Shown here piece by piece: positions 1 to 5,585 of a stretch of 5,858 bases of DNA. Numbering within the stretch: position 1 is the first letter of the stretch; each line of letters begins with the position of its first letter. Source of the DNA: Victivallales bacterium (lineage in GTDB: Bacteria; Verrucomicrobiota; Lentisphaeria; Oligosphaerales; Oligosphaeraceae); the NCBI GenBank assembly GCA_900769285.1, contig CAAGGB010000103.1, positions 1 through 5,858 of the forward strand, read 5' to 3'. A program made the position numbers and the translations under genes. The notes beneath the pieces were generated by a model that was not told where the DNA came from, ran no database searches, and saw only the letters and a program-made list of their open reading frames with translations.

Positions 1-372
1 CAGCACGTTCAGACCCACATACCAGTGCGTCGACTCCAACCCCCACTCCAGAAACGGATACAGACCAAACGACACCAGACTCACCAGGCGATACTGACCC
101 GACAGCGCCGCGCACGACGGCACCAGACGCGCGCCCACGCAGAACAGAAGCAGCACCGCGCCCCACAGATGCAGACGCAGCGTCACCGCCGACAGCAGCG
201 GCGAGGGAACCCACAAATGCGGCAACACCAGCAGCAGACCGCCCACATGACCCAGCAGAAACGCCAGACACGCCAGCGGCCACGACGACGACGACGCCTC
301 ACGCAACGGCGTCAGCGTCGCCCCCGACTCCTCCCCCATCCTGCTCTGTCCCTCGTCGCACTCCATGCTCAT
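1..372 (-). CDS. Membrane protein of unknown function, C-terminus cut by window edge
   Basis: The frame is open for 124 codons from an ATG at 372 and runs off the window at position 1, so the C-terminal part is missing. The protein starts with about 30 polar residues including a run of four serines, then has three hydrophobic stretches that look like membrane segments at roughly residues 31-51, 67-83 and 95-109. The chosen ATG overlaps the stop of the upstream GcvH-like gene as ATGA, a usual arrangement for translational coupling. In-frame ATG codons at 366 and 339 are alternatives; the last has a GAGGGA about nine bases upstream. Third positions are rich in G (many CTG, GTG, TCG and GCG codons), as in the GcvH-like gene, which supports real coding. 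I do not recognise a family. Coupling suggests, but does not prove, a shared role with the lipoyl-domain protein. Confidence 0.7.
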   Translation of the reverse strand, partial: MSMECDEGQSRMGEESGATLTPLREASSSSWPLACLAFLLGHVGGLLLVLPHLWVPSPLLSAVTLRLHLWGAVLLLFCVGARLVPSCAALSGQYRLVSLVSFGLYPFLEWGLESTHWYVGLNVL

Positions 373-761
373 AGCGCATCCACAAACCGCGCATACCGCG
401 CGGAGCCCATCAGCAGCTCCAGCTCCTCGTCCTCGTCATACTCCATCCGGTACAGCCAGTTCCGGTAGGGATCCAGGCTCAGCAGGCTCGGATTGTCCTG
501 AACCTCCTCGTTGACCTCCAGCACCCGCCCCGTCAGGGGACTGCGCAGAGACAGGATACGCTTGCTCAGATGGAGCTGCGCGCAGAAGGCGTCCATCTCC
601 AGCTCGTCATCCACCTGCGGCAGGTCGACGCTCACGATGAGCCCTACCGTGTCCGCCAGATAGTCCGTGATGCCGATGAACGCCTGATGCGTCTCGGGAT
701 CGGCCTGAACCCACGTATGCCGCCGGCTGTATGCCAGACTGTCACTCGCTGTCTCCGTCAT
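369..761 (-). CDS. GcvH-like lipoyl-domain protein (glycine cleavage H family)
   Basis: The product is 130 residues, a usual H-protein length. H proteins carry a lipoyl arm on a lysine and shuttle the aminomethyl group between the P, T and L proteins of glycine cleavage in the cytoplasm. Family features visible here are the N-terminal HTWV (residues 15-18), the FIGITDYLADTVG stretch (28-40), VDLPQV (45-50), the SPLTGRVLEVN turn (74-84) and NPSLLSLDPY (90-99) before the W of the C-terminal helix region. Lys68 aligns with the lipoylated lysine, but the usual ESVKA around it reads HLSKR here, so modification is uncertain. The ATG at 761 is chosen because it starts just before the conserved region and has AAGGAG 11 bases upstream; the frame is open further upstream to a TTG at 959, but that part has no family similarity. 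No gcvT or gcvP is in view. It may be a diverged paralogue with another lipoyl-carrier role. Membership of the family is quite sure; function is not. Confidence 0.85.
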   Translation of the reverse strand: MTETASDSLAYSRRHTWVQADPETHQAFIGITDYLADTVGLIVSVDLPQVDDELEMDAFCAQLHLSKRILSLRSPLTGRVLEVNEEVQDNPSLLSLDPYRNWLYRMEYDEDEELELLMGSARYARFVDAL

Positions 762-772
762 GTCGGATCTGT

Positions 773-778
773 CTCCTT
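773..778 (-). promoter_or_regulatory. Ribosome binding site of the GcvH-like gene
   Basis: AAGGAG on the minus strand lies 11 bases before the ATG at 761. It decides between this start and the longer open frame reaching upstream to 959. It is the strongest Shine-Dalgarno match before any gene in the window. Confidence 0.6.
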
Positions 779-970
779 CGGACGGCCACGACGCCTCACG
801 GCGATTGCGACCGCCTCTGATTGCCCTGTTACTCTCTACCGCGCCCGCCGCGACATCCCGCGCACGGCGTCCGCACTCGATACTACAGGCCGACGTCCGT
901 CCCGGACGCGCCTGCGCTTGCCCTCGTCTGGAGCTGCCTCCTTGGCTGGTGTGACACAATGCTGTACCTG

Positions 971-986
971 CGTTGATGGCTCAACG
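971..986. promoter_or_regulatory. Inverted repeat at predicted minus-strand start point
   Basis: The sequence is CGTTGA, four bases TGGC, then TCAACG, a perfect 6-bp inverted repeat. It lies immediately downstream of the minus-strand -10 box, about +1 to +16 of the predicted transcript. It could be an operator for a dimeric repressor, or a small hairpin at the 5' end of the mRNA. Only the symmetry and the position are seen; the role is inference. Confidence 0.35.
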
Positions 987-992
987 TCGGAT

Positions 993-1021
993 ATACTATC
1001 ATTCATTATGCAGTTTGTCAA
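993..1021 (-). promoter_or_regulatory. Sigma70-type promoter for the GcvH-like gene
   Basis: Read on the minus strand there is a perfect TTGACA -35 box (1016-1021), a 17-base spacer and a TAGTAT -10 box (993-998) matching four of six consensus bases. The surroundings are locally AT-rich within a GC-rich window. Transcription would start near 986 and run into the GcvH-like gene and its coupled membrane-protein gene. Confidence 0.6.
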
Positions 1022-1027
1022 GCGAGA

Positions 1028-1074
1028 ACGGCGAAAAAACCGCCGTCGCCCCCCATTTGCGGCGGATGACCGCC
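1028..1074 (+). other. Two small GC-rich hairpins in the intergenic region
   Basis: The first is ACGGCG (1028-1033) paired with CGCCGT (1041-1046) around an A-rich 7-base loop. The second is GGCGG (1061-1065) paired with CCGCC (1070-1074) around ATGA. They lie just upstream of the minus-strand -35 box and of a T-run at 1089-1094. Whether they are transcribed is unknown. Stems this short occur by chance in GC-rich DNA. Confidence 0.3.
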
Positions 1075-1085
1075 CCGGCCGAGGC

Positions 1086-1113
1086 TTGTTTTTTCCCCTT
1101 TTCAGATTACATT
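1086..1113 (+). promoter_or_regulatory. Weak candidate promoter for the plus-strand cluster
   Basis: TTGTTT at 1086-1091 and TACATT at 1108-1113 are spaced 16 bases apart in the most AT-rich stretch ahead of the cluster. Both boxes are only partial matches to the sigma70 consensus. A promoter is expected somewhere in this interval because the first cluster gene starts at 1228, but this exact placement is a guess. Confidence 0.2.
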
Positions 1114-1141
1114 TGCACGATACGTTACCTTTGTCCTGACG

Positions 1142-1164
1142 CGGCGCGCCCGTGCGGCGCGCCG
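1142..1164 (+). other. Strong 9-bp GC hairpin in the leader of the plus cluster
   Basis: CGGCGCGCC at 1142-1150 pairs perfectly with GGCGCGCCG at 1156-1164 around a 5-base CGTGC loop. Each arm contains the self-palindromic 8-mer GGCGCGCC, so the two copies can also be read as a direct repeat. It lies 64 bases before the first ATG and would be in the leader RNA if the promoter is upstream. No T-run follows, so it is not a typical terminator; mRNA stability or translational control is possible. Confidence 0.45.
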
Positions 1165-1183
1165 TCGTCCGAACCCCTTTCCC

Positions 1184-1205
1184 GGCAGGTTCCCTGCCCC
1201 CCCCC
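1184..1205 (+). other. Small hairpin running into a 9-C homopolymer
   Basis: GGCAGG (1184-1189) pairs with CCTGCC (1193-1198) around a 3-base loop, and the run of nine C (1197-1205) begins inside the second arm. The run ends 22 bases before the ATG at 1228. Homopolymers of this length can slip during replication, so leader length may vary between cells. Confidence 0.35.
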
Positions 1206-1227
1206 TTCAGGATTCCACCACACACCC

Positions 1228-1968
1228 ATGGCGACCCAGAAACTCTACATTGCCAAACTCGAGACCGGCGAGGAAATCGGCCCCGTCGAACAGGAGGCGC
1301 TCGTCAAGCTGGCCGAGAACGGAACCATCACCGCCACCACCATGGTGCGCAGCAAGCTCATCCCCGAATGGAACAAGGCCGGCAGCGTCGACTTCCTCAA
1401 GGCCATCATCTTCCGACAGCAGCAGGAGAACCTCAAGCAGCAGGCTCTCAACAAGTCGGCCTGGCAACGCCTCGTCGAACGCGTCACCCTCACCGCCCCA
1501 CAGGCCGTCGTCAACAGCGCCGGCGGACTCGTCCAGACACGACCCGAGACACTCCCCAAGGCCTCGCCGCTCTCACGCATCCTCGCCGGCCTCACCGACG
1601 CCATCATCCTCGCACTCTGCCTCGCCGGCATCTTCTACGGCGGCGCACAGCTCCTCGCCCAGGGCGTCCTCGACGACGGCAACGCCGTCCCCCTCACGCT
1701 GTGCGCCATGCTCGCGTTCTATCTGCTCTACTTCACCCTCCAGATTGGCCTCGGCAGCAACCAGACCATCGGCCAGCGCATCTGGGGCGTCCAGCTCATC
1801 CGGCAGGACGGCAAGCCCTTCTGGATGGCACGCGCCTACTTCTTCGCCCTGCTCCTGCTGCCGCTCGGCGTCTTCTCGCCCATCTTCATGCTCCTCAACC
1901 TGCGCTCCTACCCCGAGGTCATCACCCGCACCCGACTGGCCAAGGTCCTCGCCAAGAAGGGACGCTGA
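1228..1968 (+). CDS. GYF_2-RDD domain membrane protein
   Basis: The product is 246 residues. Residues 5-58 resemble the GYF_2 (DUF4339) domain: YIAKLETGEEIGPV, then a helix, then TTMVRSKLIPEWNKAGSV. A charged Gln-rich linker (about 63-83) leads to an RDD-type membrane domain from about 115, with hydrophobic segments near 122-141, 154-173 and 203-224. The RDD signature is visible as Arg117, Asp124 and, after TIGQRIWGVQLI, Asp194. RDD proteins are integral membrane proteins of mostly unknown role, some linked to ion or osmolyte transport; GYF_2 is thought to bind partners in the cytoplasm. The ATG at 1228 starts the recognisable domain; the frame is open upstream to 973, but that part lacks the gene's codon bias. 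No strong ribosome binding site is present, only AGGA 15 bases away. It is the first gene of the cluster, 40 bases before the permease gene. Confidence 0.85.
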   Translation: MATQKLYIAKLETGEEIGPVEQEALVKLAENGTITATTMVRSKLIPEWNKAGSVDFLKAIIFRQQQENLKQQALNKSAWQRLVERVTLTAPQAVVNSAGGLVQTRPETLPKASPLSRILAGLTDAIILALCLAGIFYGGAQLLAQGVLDDGNAVPLTLCAMLAFYLLYFTLQIGLGSNQTIGQRIWGVQLIRQDGKPFWMARAYFFALLLLPLGVFSPIFMLLNLRSYPEVITRTRLAKVLAKKGR

Positions 1969-2008
1969 GCCAGGACAGGACACGACACGACGCACACGCA
2001 CACGCACC

Positions 2009-3109
2009 ATGGGACTGCCCGCCAGACGACTCTCCTGGACCCTCTTCCTGCACGTCGCGCGCGAATTCCTCATTCCGCTGGCCTGCTCGCTCCTCGCGTT
2101 CGCCTTCCTCTTCATGGTGAACAACGTCTTCGACGACCTCCCGGACTTCATCTCCGCCCGCGCGCCCTGGACCGACACCGCCCTCTACTTCCTCGCCCTC
2201 CAGCCCCATAACCTCGTCAACGTCATCCCCGTCTCCGTCCTCCTCGCCACCAGCTTCATGACCATGATGCTCGGACGCAGCAACGAGCTCTGCGCCATGC
2301 GCGCCGCCGGACTCTCCCTCGCCGCCTGCGCCCTACCCATCTGGCTCACCGCCCTCGCCGCCACCGCCGCCACCGCCCTCATCGCCGAAGGCTGGGGACA
2401 GGCCTGCACCGCCTACGCCGTCCACCTCAAGGCCACCCACACCGACAAGGGCAAGAAGACCCGCACCACACCCATCAGCACCTCCCTCCGGCAGCTCCGA
2501 CGCGACTGGGCCGTCGTCACCACCACCGACCCAAACACCTACGCCAACGTCGTCCTCACCCAGTTCGACGAGCAGGACAACACCCGCTGGCTCGTCGCCG
2601 CCAAACAGGCCACCTGCCTCGGCAACGGACAGTGGCGCTTCGACCACGCCGTCCGACTCGACTTCAACGGCGACCGACAGCCTCAGTCACAGACTCGACA
2701 CGACACCCTCACCCTCGACCTCCCCGAACTACCCCTCGACATCAGCAGCCCGCGCTCCTTCCTCGACTCACTCTCCGGCAGCCAGGCACTCGCACTCCTC
2801 CACCGCGTCCCCGCACCGCCGCCACGAACCGCCGACCGACTCCGCACCATCGCCTGGTACCAGTTTTCCTTCCCACTCGCCTCCATCGTCGCCGCCTGCT
2901 TCGGCTTCGCCATGACCATCACCGGACAGCGCTCCGAGGCCATGCGAGGCTTCGCCGGCGCCGTCGGACTCCTCGTCCTCTACTACATCATCGGACAGGT
3001 CCTCTTCGTCGCCGGCAAGAACGGCTGGCTCCCGCCCTTCGTCGCCGGCGCACTCCCCAACCTTCTCTTCACCGCGGCGGGCGCACTCCTCGTCTGGCGC
3101 CGACAGTGA
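2009..3109 (+). CDS. LptF/LptG family LPS export permease
   Basis: The product is 366 residues, close to the usual 360 for this family. LptF and LptG form the inner-membrane part of the LptB2FG transporter, which extracts lipopolysaccharide from the inner membrane and passes it to LptC. Visible are an N-terminal membrane segment (about 18-38), the family stretch NVIPVSVLLATSFM (71-84) leading into NELCAMRAAGLS (92-103), a second hydrophobic region (104-126), a periplasmic domain (about 130-270) and C-terminal membrane segments (about 284-304, 314-335, 346-363) with WLPPFVAGALPNLLF (340-354). The coupling-helix region with the RAAG motif is intact. I cannot tell LptF from LptG by eye; only one is present here, so the partner must lie elsewhere. 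The ATG at 2009 has no Shine-Dalgarno site; its leader is a CA-rich stretch. It lies 40 bases after the RDD gene and 14 before the phosphoesterase gene. Confidence 0.9.
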   Translation: MGLPARRLSWTLFLHVAREFLIPLACSLLAFAFLFMVNNVFDDLPDFISARAPWTDTALYFLALQPHNLVNVIPVSVLLATSFMTMMLGRSNELCAMRAAGLSLAACALPIWLTALAATAATALIAEGWGQACTAYAVHLKATHTDKGKKTRTTPISTSLRQLRRDWAVVTTTDPNTYANVVLTQFDEQDNTRWLVAAKQATCLGNGQWRFDHAVRLDFNGDRQPQSQTRHDTLTLDLPELPLDISSPRSFLDSLSGSQALALLHRVPAPPPRTADRLRTIAWYQFSFPLASIVAACFGFAMTITGQRSEAMRGFAGAVGLLVLYYIIGQVLFVAGKNGWLPPFVAGALPNLLFTAAGALLVWRRQ

Positions 3110-3123
3110 ACGGCACCACCGCC

Positions 3124-3957
3124 ATGCGCATCCTCCACTTCTCCGACCTCCACTGCGGCACCACGCCACACGGCCTCGCCTGGCTGACCGACAAGCGACT
3201 CCTCGGCACACTCACCCAACGACTCCGCCGACAGGCCCACCAGGACTGGTCCACCCTCGACCGACTCCTCCAGCTCGCCGACCGACTCCAGCCCGACCTC
3301 GCCGTCTGCACCGGCGACCTCTGCGCCGTCAGCAACCCCGACGAATTCAACCGCGCACTCCAGCTCCTCGAGCCTCTCCGACAACGCCTCCCCAAGCGCC
3401 TCGTCTACCTCCCCGGAAACCACGACGCCTACGTCGACCGCCCCGAGACCACCGCCGCACGACTCCACGCCGTCCGACGCCTCAATGGCCTCAGCCACCA
3501 CGCCGGACACCTTCCCCTCAAACGCACCGTCGGCCCCCTCCGGCTCCTCCTCCTCGACGCCGCGCGCCCCATGCCGCCCTGGTGCTCCGGCGGCGTCGCC
3601 ACCCTCCAGCAGCACGCCGCCATCCTCCGACAGCTCATCCGACCACGACGCCACGGCGAACGCCGCGCGCTCATCTCGCACTTCCCCCTCTTCCGCCCCG
3701 ACGGCGCACCGCTCGGCTGGCGACGCGGCATCACCCACGACCGACTCTTCCGCGACCTCGCCCAGGACGGCCTCCTTGACCTCATCCTCTGCGGACACAT
3801 CCACACACCCTTCCTCCATCGCCACGGCGACTGCCTCCAGGTCTGCCCCGGCTCCCTCACCCTCCATCACCACTGCGCCGTCATCGACGTCCCCGACGAC
3901 CACGGCGCCACCGCCATCCAGGCACAGCTCATCGACCTCAACCAATCTTTCCCATAA
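3124..3957 (+). CDS. Calcineurin-like metallophosphoesterase
   Basis: The product is 277 residues. All metal-binding motifs of the calcineurin-type phosphoesterase family are visible in order: SDLH (Asp8, His10), TGDL (Asp65), GNHD (Asn99, His100, Asp101), SHFP (His186) and GHIH (His225, His227), followed by PGSL (242-245). Such enzymes hydrolyse phosphomonoesters or diesters using two metal ions. Relatives include CpdA (cyclic nucleotide phosphodiesterase) and the lipid A enzymes LpxH and LpxG. There is no signal peptide or membrane segment, so it is probably cytoplasmic. The substrate cannot be read from sequence. Lying 14 bases after a LptF/LptG gene makes an envelope substrate worth considering. 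The ATG at 3124 starts MRILHFSDLH, typical of the family. A GTG at 3106, overlapping the previous stop as GTGA, is an in-frame alternative six codons earlier. No Shine-Dalgarno site is seen. Confidence 0.9.
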   Translation: MRILHFSDLHCGTTPHGLAWLTDKRLLGTLTQRLRRQAHQDWSTLDRLLQLADRLQPDLAVCTGDLCAVSNPDEFNRALQLLEPLRQRLPKRLVYLPGNHDAYVDRPETTAARLHAVRRLNGLSHHAGHLPLKRTVGPLRLLLLDAARPMPPWCSGGVATLQQHAAILRQLIRPRRHGERRALISHFPLFRPDGAPLGWRRGITHDRLFRDLAQDGLLDLILCGHIHTPFLHRHGDCLQVCPGSLTLHHHCAVIDVPDDHGATAIQAQLIDLNQSFP

Positions 3958-3976
3958 CACACACCACCAAACCACC

Positions 3977-3980
3977 AGGA
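3977..3980 (+). promoter_or_regulatory. Ribosome binding site of the rhamnulokinase gene
   Basis: AGGA followed by an A-run lies seven bases before the ATG at 3988, inside an otherwise G-poor CA-rich leader. It is the only plausible Shine-Dalgarno site at good spacing in the plus-strand cluster and supports this start. Confidence 0.5.
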
Positions 3981-3987
3981 AAAAAGC

Positions 3988-5463
3988 ATGAAACACTACC
4001 TCGCCTTCGACCTCGGCGCCTCCTCCGGCAGAGCCATCCTCGGAACCATCGACCACGGCAACGTCACCCTCAAGGAACTCCACCGCTTCGAAAACGGTCC
4101 CATCGCCATCAACGGCGGACTCTTCTGGAACCTCCTCGGACTCTTCGCCGAACTCAAGGCCGGCCTCAAGGCCGCCCTCCGCGAAGGCGTCGAAATCTCC
4201 TCCATCGCCATCGACACCTGGGGCGTCGACTACGCCTTCATCGACGAACAGGGCTTCTTCGCCGGCTTCCCCCGCAACTACCGCGACCCGCGCACCGAAG
4301 ACGTCATGCCCAAGCTCTTCGACACCATCGACAAGCAGACCATCTACTCCCTCACCGGCATCCAGTTCCTCCCACTCAACACCATCTGCCAGCTCGCCGC
4401 CTCCGTCCGCGACCACGACAAAACCCTCGACATCGCCGACAAGCTCCTCTTCATCCCCAACGCACTCACCTACCTCTTCTGCGGCAACCAGTCCGCCGAA
4501 TACTCCATCGCCACCACCTCCCAGCTCTACAATCCATCCACCCACGACTGGGCCTGGGAAATCATCGACGCACTCGGACTGAAGCGCTCGCTCTTCCCCG
4601 CCATCACCCCGCCATGCACCCTCGCCGGAACACTCCTCCCCGAACTCCAGCAGGAACTCAAGTGCGGCCCCATCCCCGTCGTCCTCGTCGGCACCCACGA
4701 CACCGCCTCCGCCGTCGCCGCCGTCCCCGCCGACGGCTCAAAGTCCTGGGCATACCTCTCCTCCGGAACCTGGTCACTCCTCGGCGTCGAACTCGACCAG
4801 CCGCTCGTCACCCCCGCCGCCATGGAGGCAAACTACACCAACGAAGGCGGCGTCGGCGGCAAAATTCGCTTCCTCAAGAACATCATGGGACTCTGGCTCA
4901 TCCAGGAGTGCCGCTCCGAATGGAAGCGCCGCAACCAGAACTACTCCTTCGACCAGCTCGATGACATGGCCGCCAAGGCCGAGCCCTTCCGCTCGCTCAT
5001 CGACCCCAACGACCCGTCCTTCACCACCCCAGGCGACATGCCCGCACGCATCGCAGACTTCTGCCGACGCACCGGACAGCCCGTCCCCGAAACGCCCGGA
5101 CAAATCCTCCGCACTGCCCTCGAATCCCTCGCACTCAAGTACCGCCAGTGCGTCGACGACCTCGAGGCCATCACCGGAAAGCCCATCGAGCTCCTCCACC
5201 TCGTCGGCGGCGGCTGCAAGAACACCCTCCTCAACCAGTTCACCGCTAACGCCATCGCCAGACCCGTCCAGACCGGCCCCGTCGAGGCCACCGCACTCGG
5301 TAACATCGTCTCCCAGGCCATCGCGCTCGGACACGTCAGCTCCCTCCAGGAAGCCCGCGACATCATCCGCAACTCCACCGACGCACAGACCTATCAGCCC
5401 GACCCAACCTCACGCCAGCAGTGGGAGGACGCCTACCGCAAATTCCTCGCCATCAACGCCTGA
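3988..5463 (+). CDS. rhaB: Rhamnulokinase (FGGY family)
   Basis: The product is 491 residues, very near the 489 of Escherichia coli RhaB. RhaB phosphorylates L-rhamnulose at O1 with ATP in the cytoplasm, the second step of L-rhamnose breakdown. Visible are the phosphate loop FDLGASSGRAILG (7-19), AIDTWGVDYAFID (74-86), NTICQLAA (131-138), the RhaB-typical segment FIPNALTYLFCG through SIATTSQLYNPSTHDW (155-188), GTHDTASAV with likely catalytic base Asp238, YLSSGTWSLLGVE (257-269), and the C-terminal nucleotide-binding LVGGGCKNTLLNQ (405-417) with GPVEATALGN (430-439). No key motif is missing. It is the last gene of the cluster, 30 bases after the phosphoesterase gene, with a terminator-like hairpin 23 bases after its stop. 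No rhaA, rhaD, transporter or regulator gene is in view. The related kinases for fuculose or xylulose are less likely given the middle segment, but substrate is inferred from similarity only. Confidence 0.92.
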   Translation: MKHYLAFDLGASSGRAILGTIDHGNVTLKELHRFENGPIAINGGLFWNLLGLFAELKAGLKAALREGVEISSIAIDTWGVDYAFIDEQGFFAGFPRNYRDPRTEDVMPKLFDTIDKQTIYSLTGIQFLPLNTICQLAASVRDHDKTLDIADKLLFIPNALTYLFCGNQSAEYSIATTSQLYNPSTHDWAWEIIDALGLKRSLFPAITPPCTLAGTLLPELQQELKCGPIPVVLVGTHDTASAVAAVPADGSKSWAYLSSGTWSLLGVELDQPLVTPAAMEANYTNEGGVGGKIRFLKNIMGLWLIQECRSEWKRRNQNYSFDQLDDMAAKAEPFRSLIDPNDPSFTTPGDMPARIADFCRRTGQPVPETPGQILRTALESLALKYRQCVDDLEAITGKPIELLHLVGGGCKNTLLNQFTANAIARPVQTGPVEATALGNIVSQAIALGHVSSLQEARDIIRNSTDAQTYQPDPTSRQQWEDAYRKFLAINA

Positions 5464-5486
5464 CGCCACCCACGCATAAACCCATA

Positions 5487-5523
5487 CGAGCCCGCTGCGG
5501 CACCACAAACCGCAGCGGGCTCG
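5487..5523 (+). terminator. Terminator-like hairpin after rhaB
   Basis: CGAGCCCGCTGCGG (5487-5500) pairs perfectly over 14 bp with CCGCAGCGGGCTCG (5510-5523) around a 9-base CACCACAAA loop. It lies 23 bases after the rhaB stop. The downstream tract is only TTG then CCCC, so the usual U-run is missing; it may end transcription with help from Rho or simply protect the mRNA 3' end. The stem is the strongest in the window. Confidence 0.7.
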
Positions 5524-5531
5524 TTGCCCCT

Positions 5532-5585
5532 TATAGGTCTTATAGGCCTTATAGGCCTTATAGGCCTTATAGGTCCCATAGAGCT
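5532..5585. repeat. 9-bp tandem array 1 (TATAGGYCT), six units
   Basis: Six 9-base units stand head to tail: TATAGGTCT, three copies of TATAGGCCT, TATAGGTCC, and a last diverged CATAGAGCT. The middle units contain the palindrome AGGCCT. It starts eight bases after the terminator hairpin. There are no spacers, so it is a minisatellite and not a CRISPR array. The last unit resembles the units of array 2. Confidence 0.9.

Larger units (their letters stand above)
762..1227. other. Divergent intergenic region with promoter and hairpins
   Basis: This 466-base gap separates the minus-strand GcvH-like gene from the plus-strand cluster. Frames are open across it, but none shows family similarity or the codon bias of the neighbouring genes, so I call no gene. 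It holds a good minus-strand promoter (993-1021), an inverted repeat at its start point (971-986), and on the plus-strand side a T-rich stretch around 1086-1113 followed by GC-rich hairpins. The GcvH-like transcript would have a 5' leader of about 225 bases. I looked for a glycine riboswitch in that leader and did not recognise one. Confidence 0.6.

Noticed and set aside
25..468. 147-codon plus-strand open frame at the window start
   Set aside because: It is antisense to the membrane-protein gene and the end of the GcvH-like gene; its Gln/Arg-rich low-complexity product fits a shadow frame.
762..959. In-frame N-terminal extension of the GcvH-like protein to a TTG
   Set aside because: H proteins start close to the HTWV motif, the ATG at 761 has AAGGAG in front, and the extension is Arg/Gly-rich without similarity.
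762..985. Glycine riboswitch in the leader of the GcvH-like gene
   Set aside because: The long leader invited the idea, but I could not recognise the conserved glycine aptamer core by eye; a covariance-model search would settle it.
973..1227. In-frame upstream extension of the GYF_2-RDD protein
   Set aside because: The extra 85 codons lack the strong codon bias of the gene, cross several hairpins, and precede a domain that begins naturally at the ATG at 1228.
1250..2008. Upstream open extension of the permease frame through the RDD gene
   Set aside because: It overlaps the RDD gene in another frame, encodes low-complexity Ser/Arg/Pro-rich sequence, and the family similarity starts only at the ATG at 2009.
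2983..4698. A 571-codon open frame on the minus strand, opposite the phosphoesterase and rhaB genes
   Set aside because: The opposite strand carries two complete, well-recognised proteins. The frame is open because C-rich third positions on the plus strand avoid stop codons here; its product is Gly/Glu/Val-rich and shows no domain.
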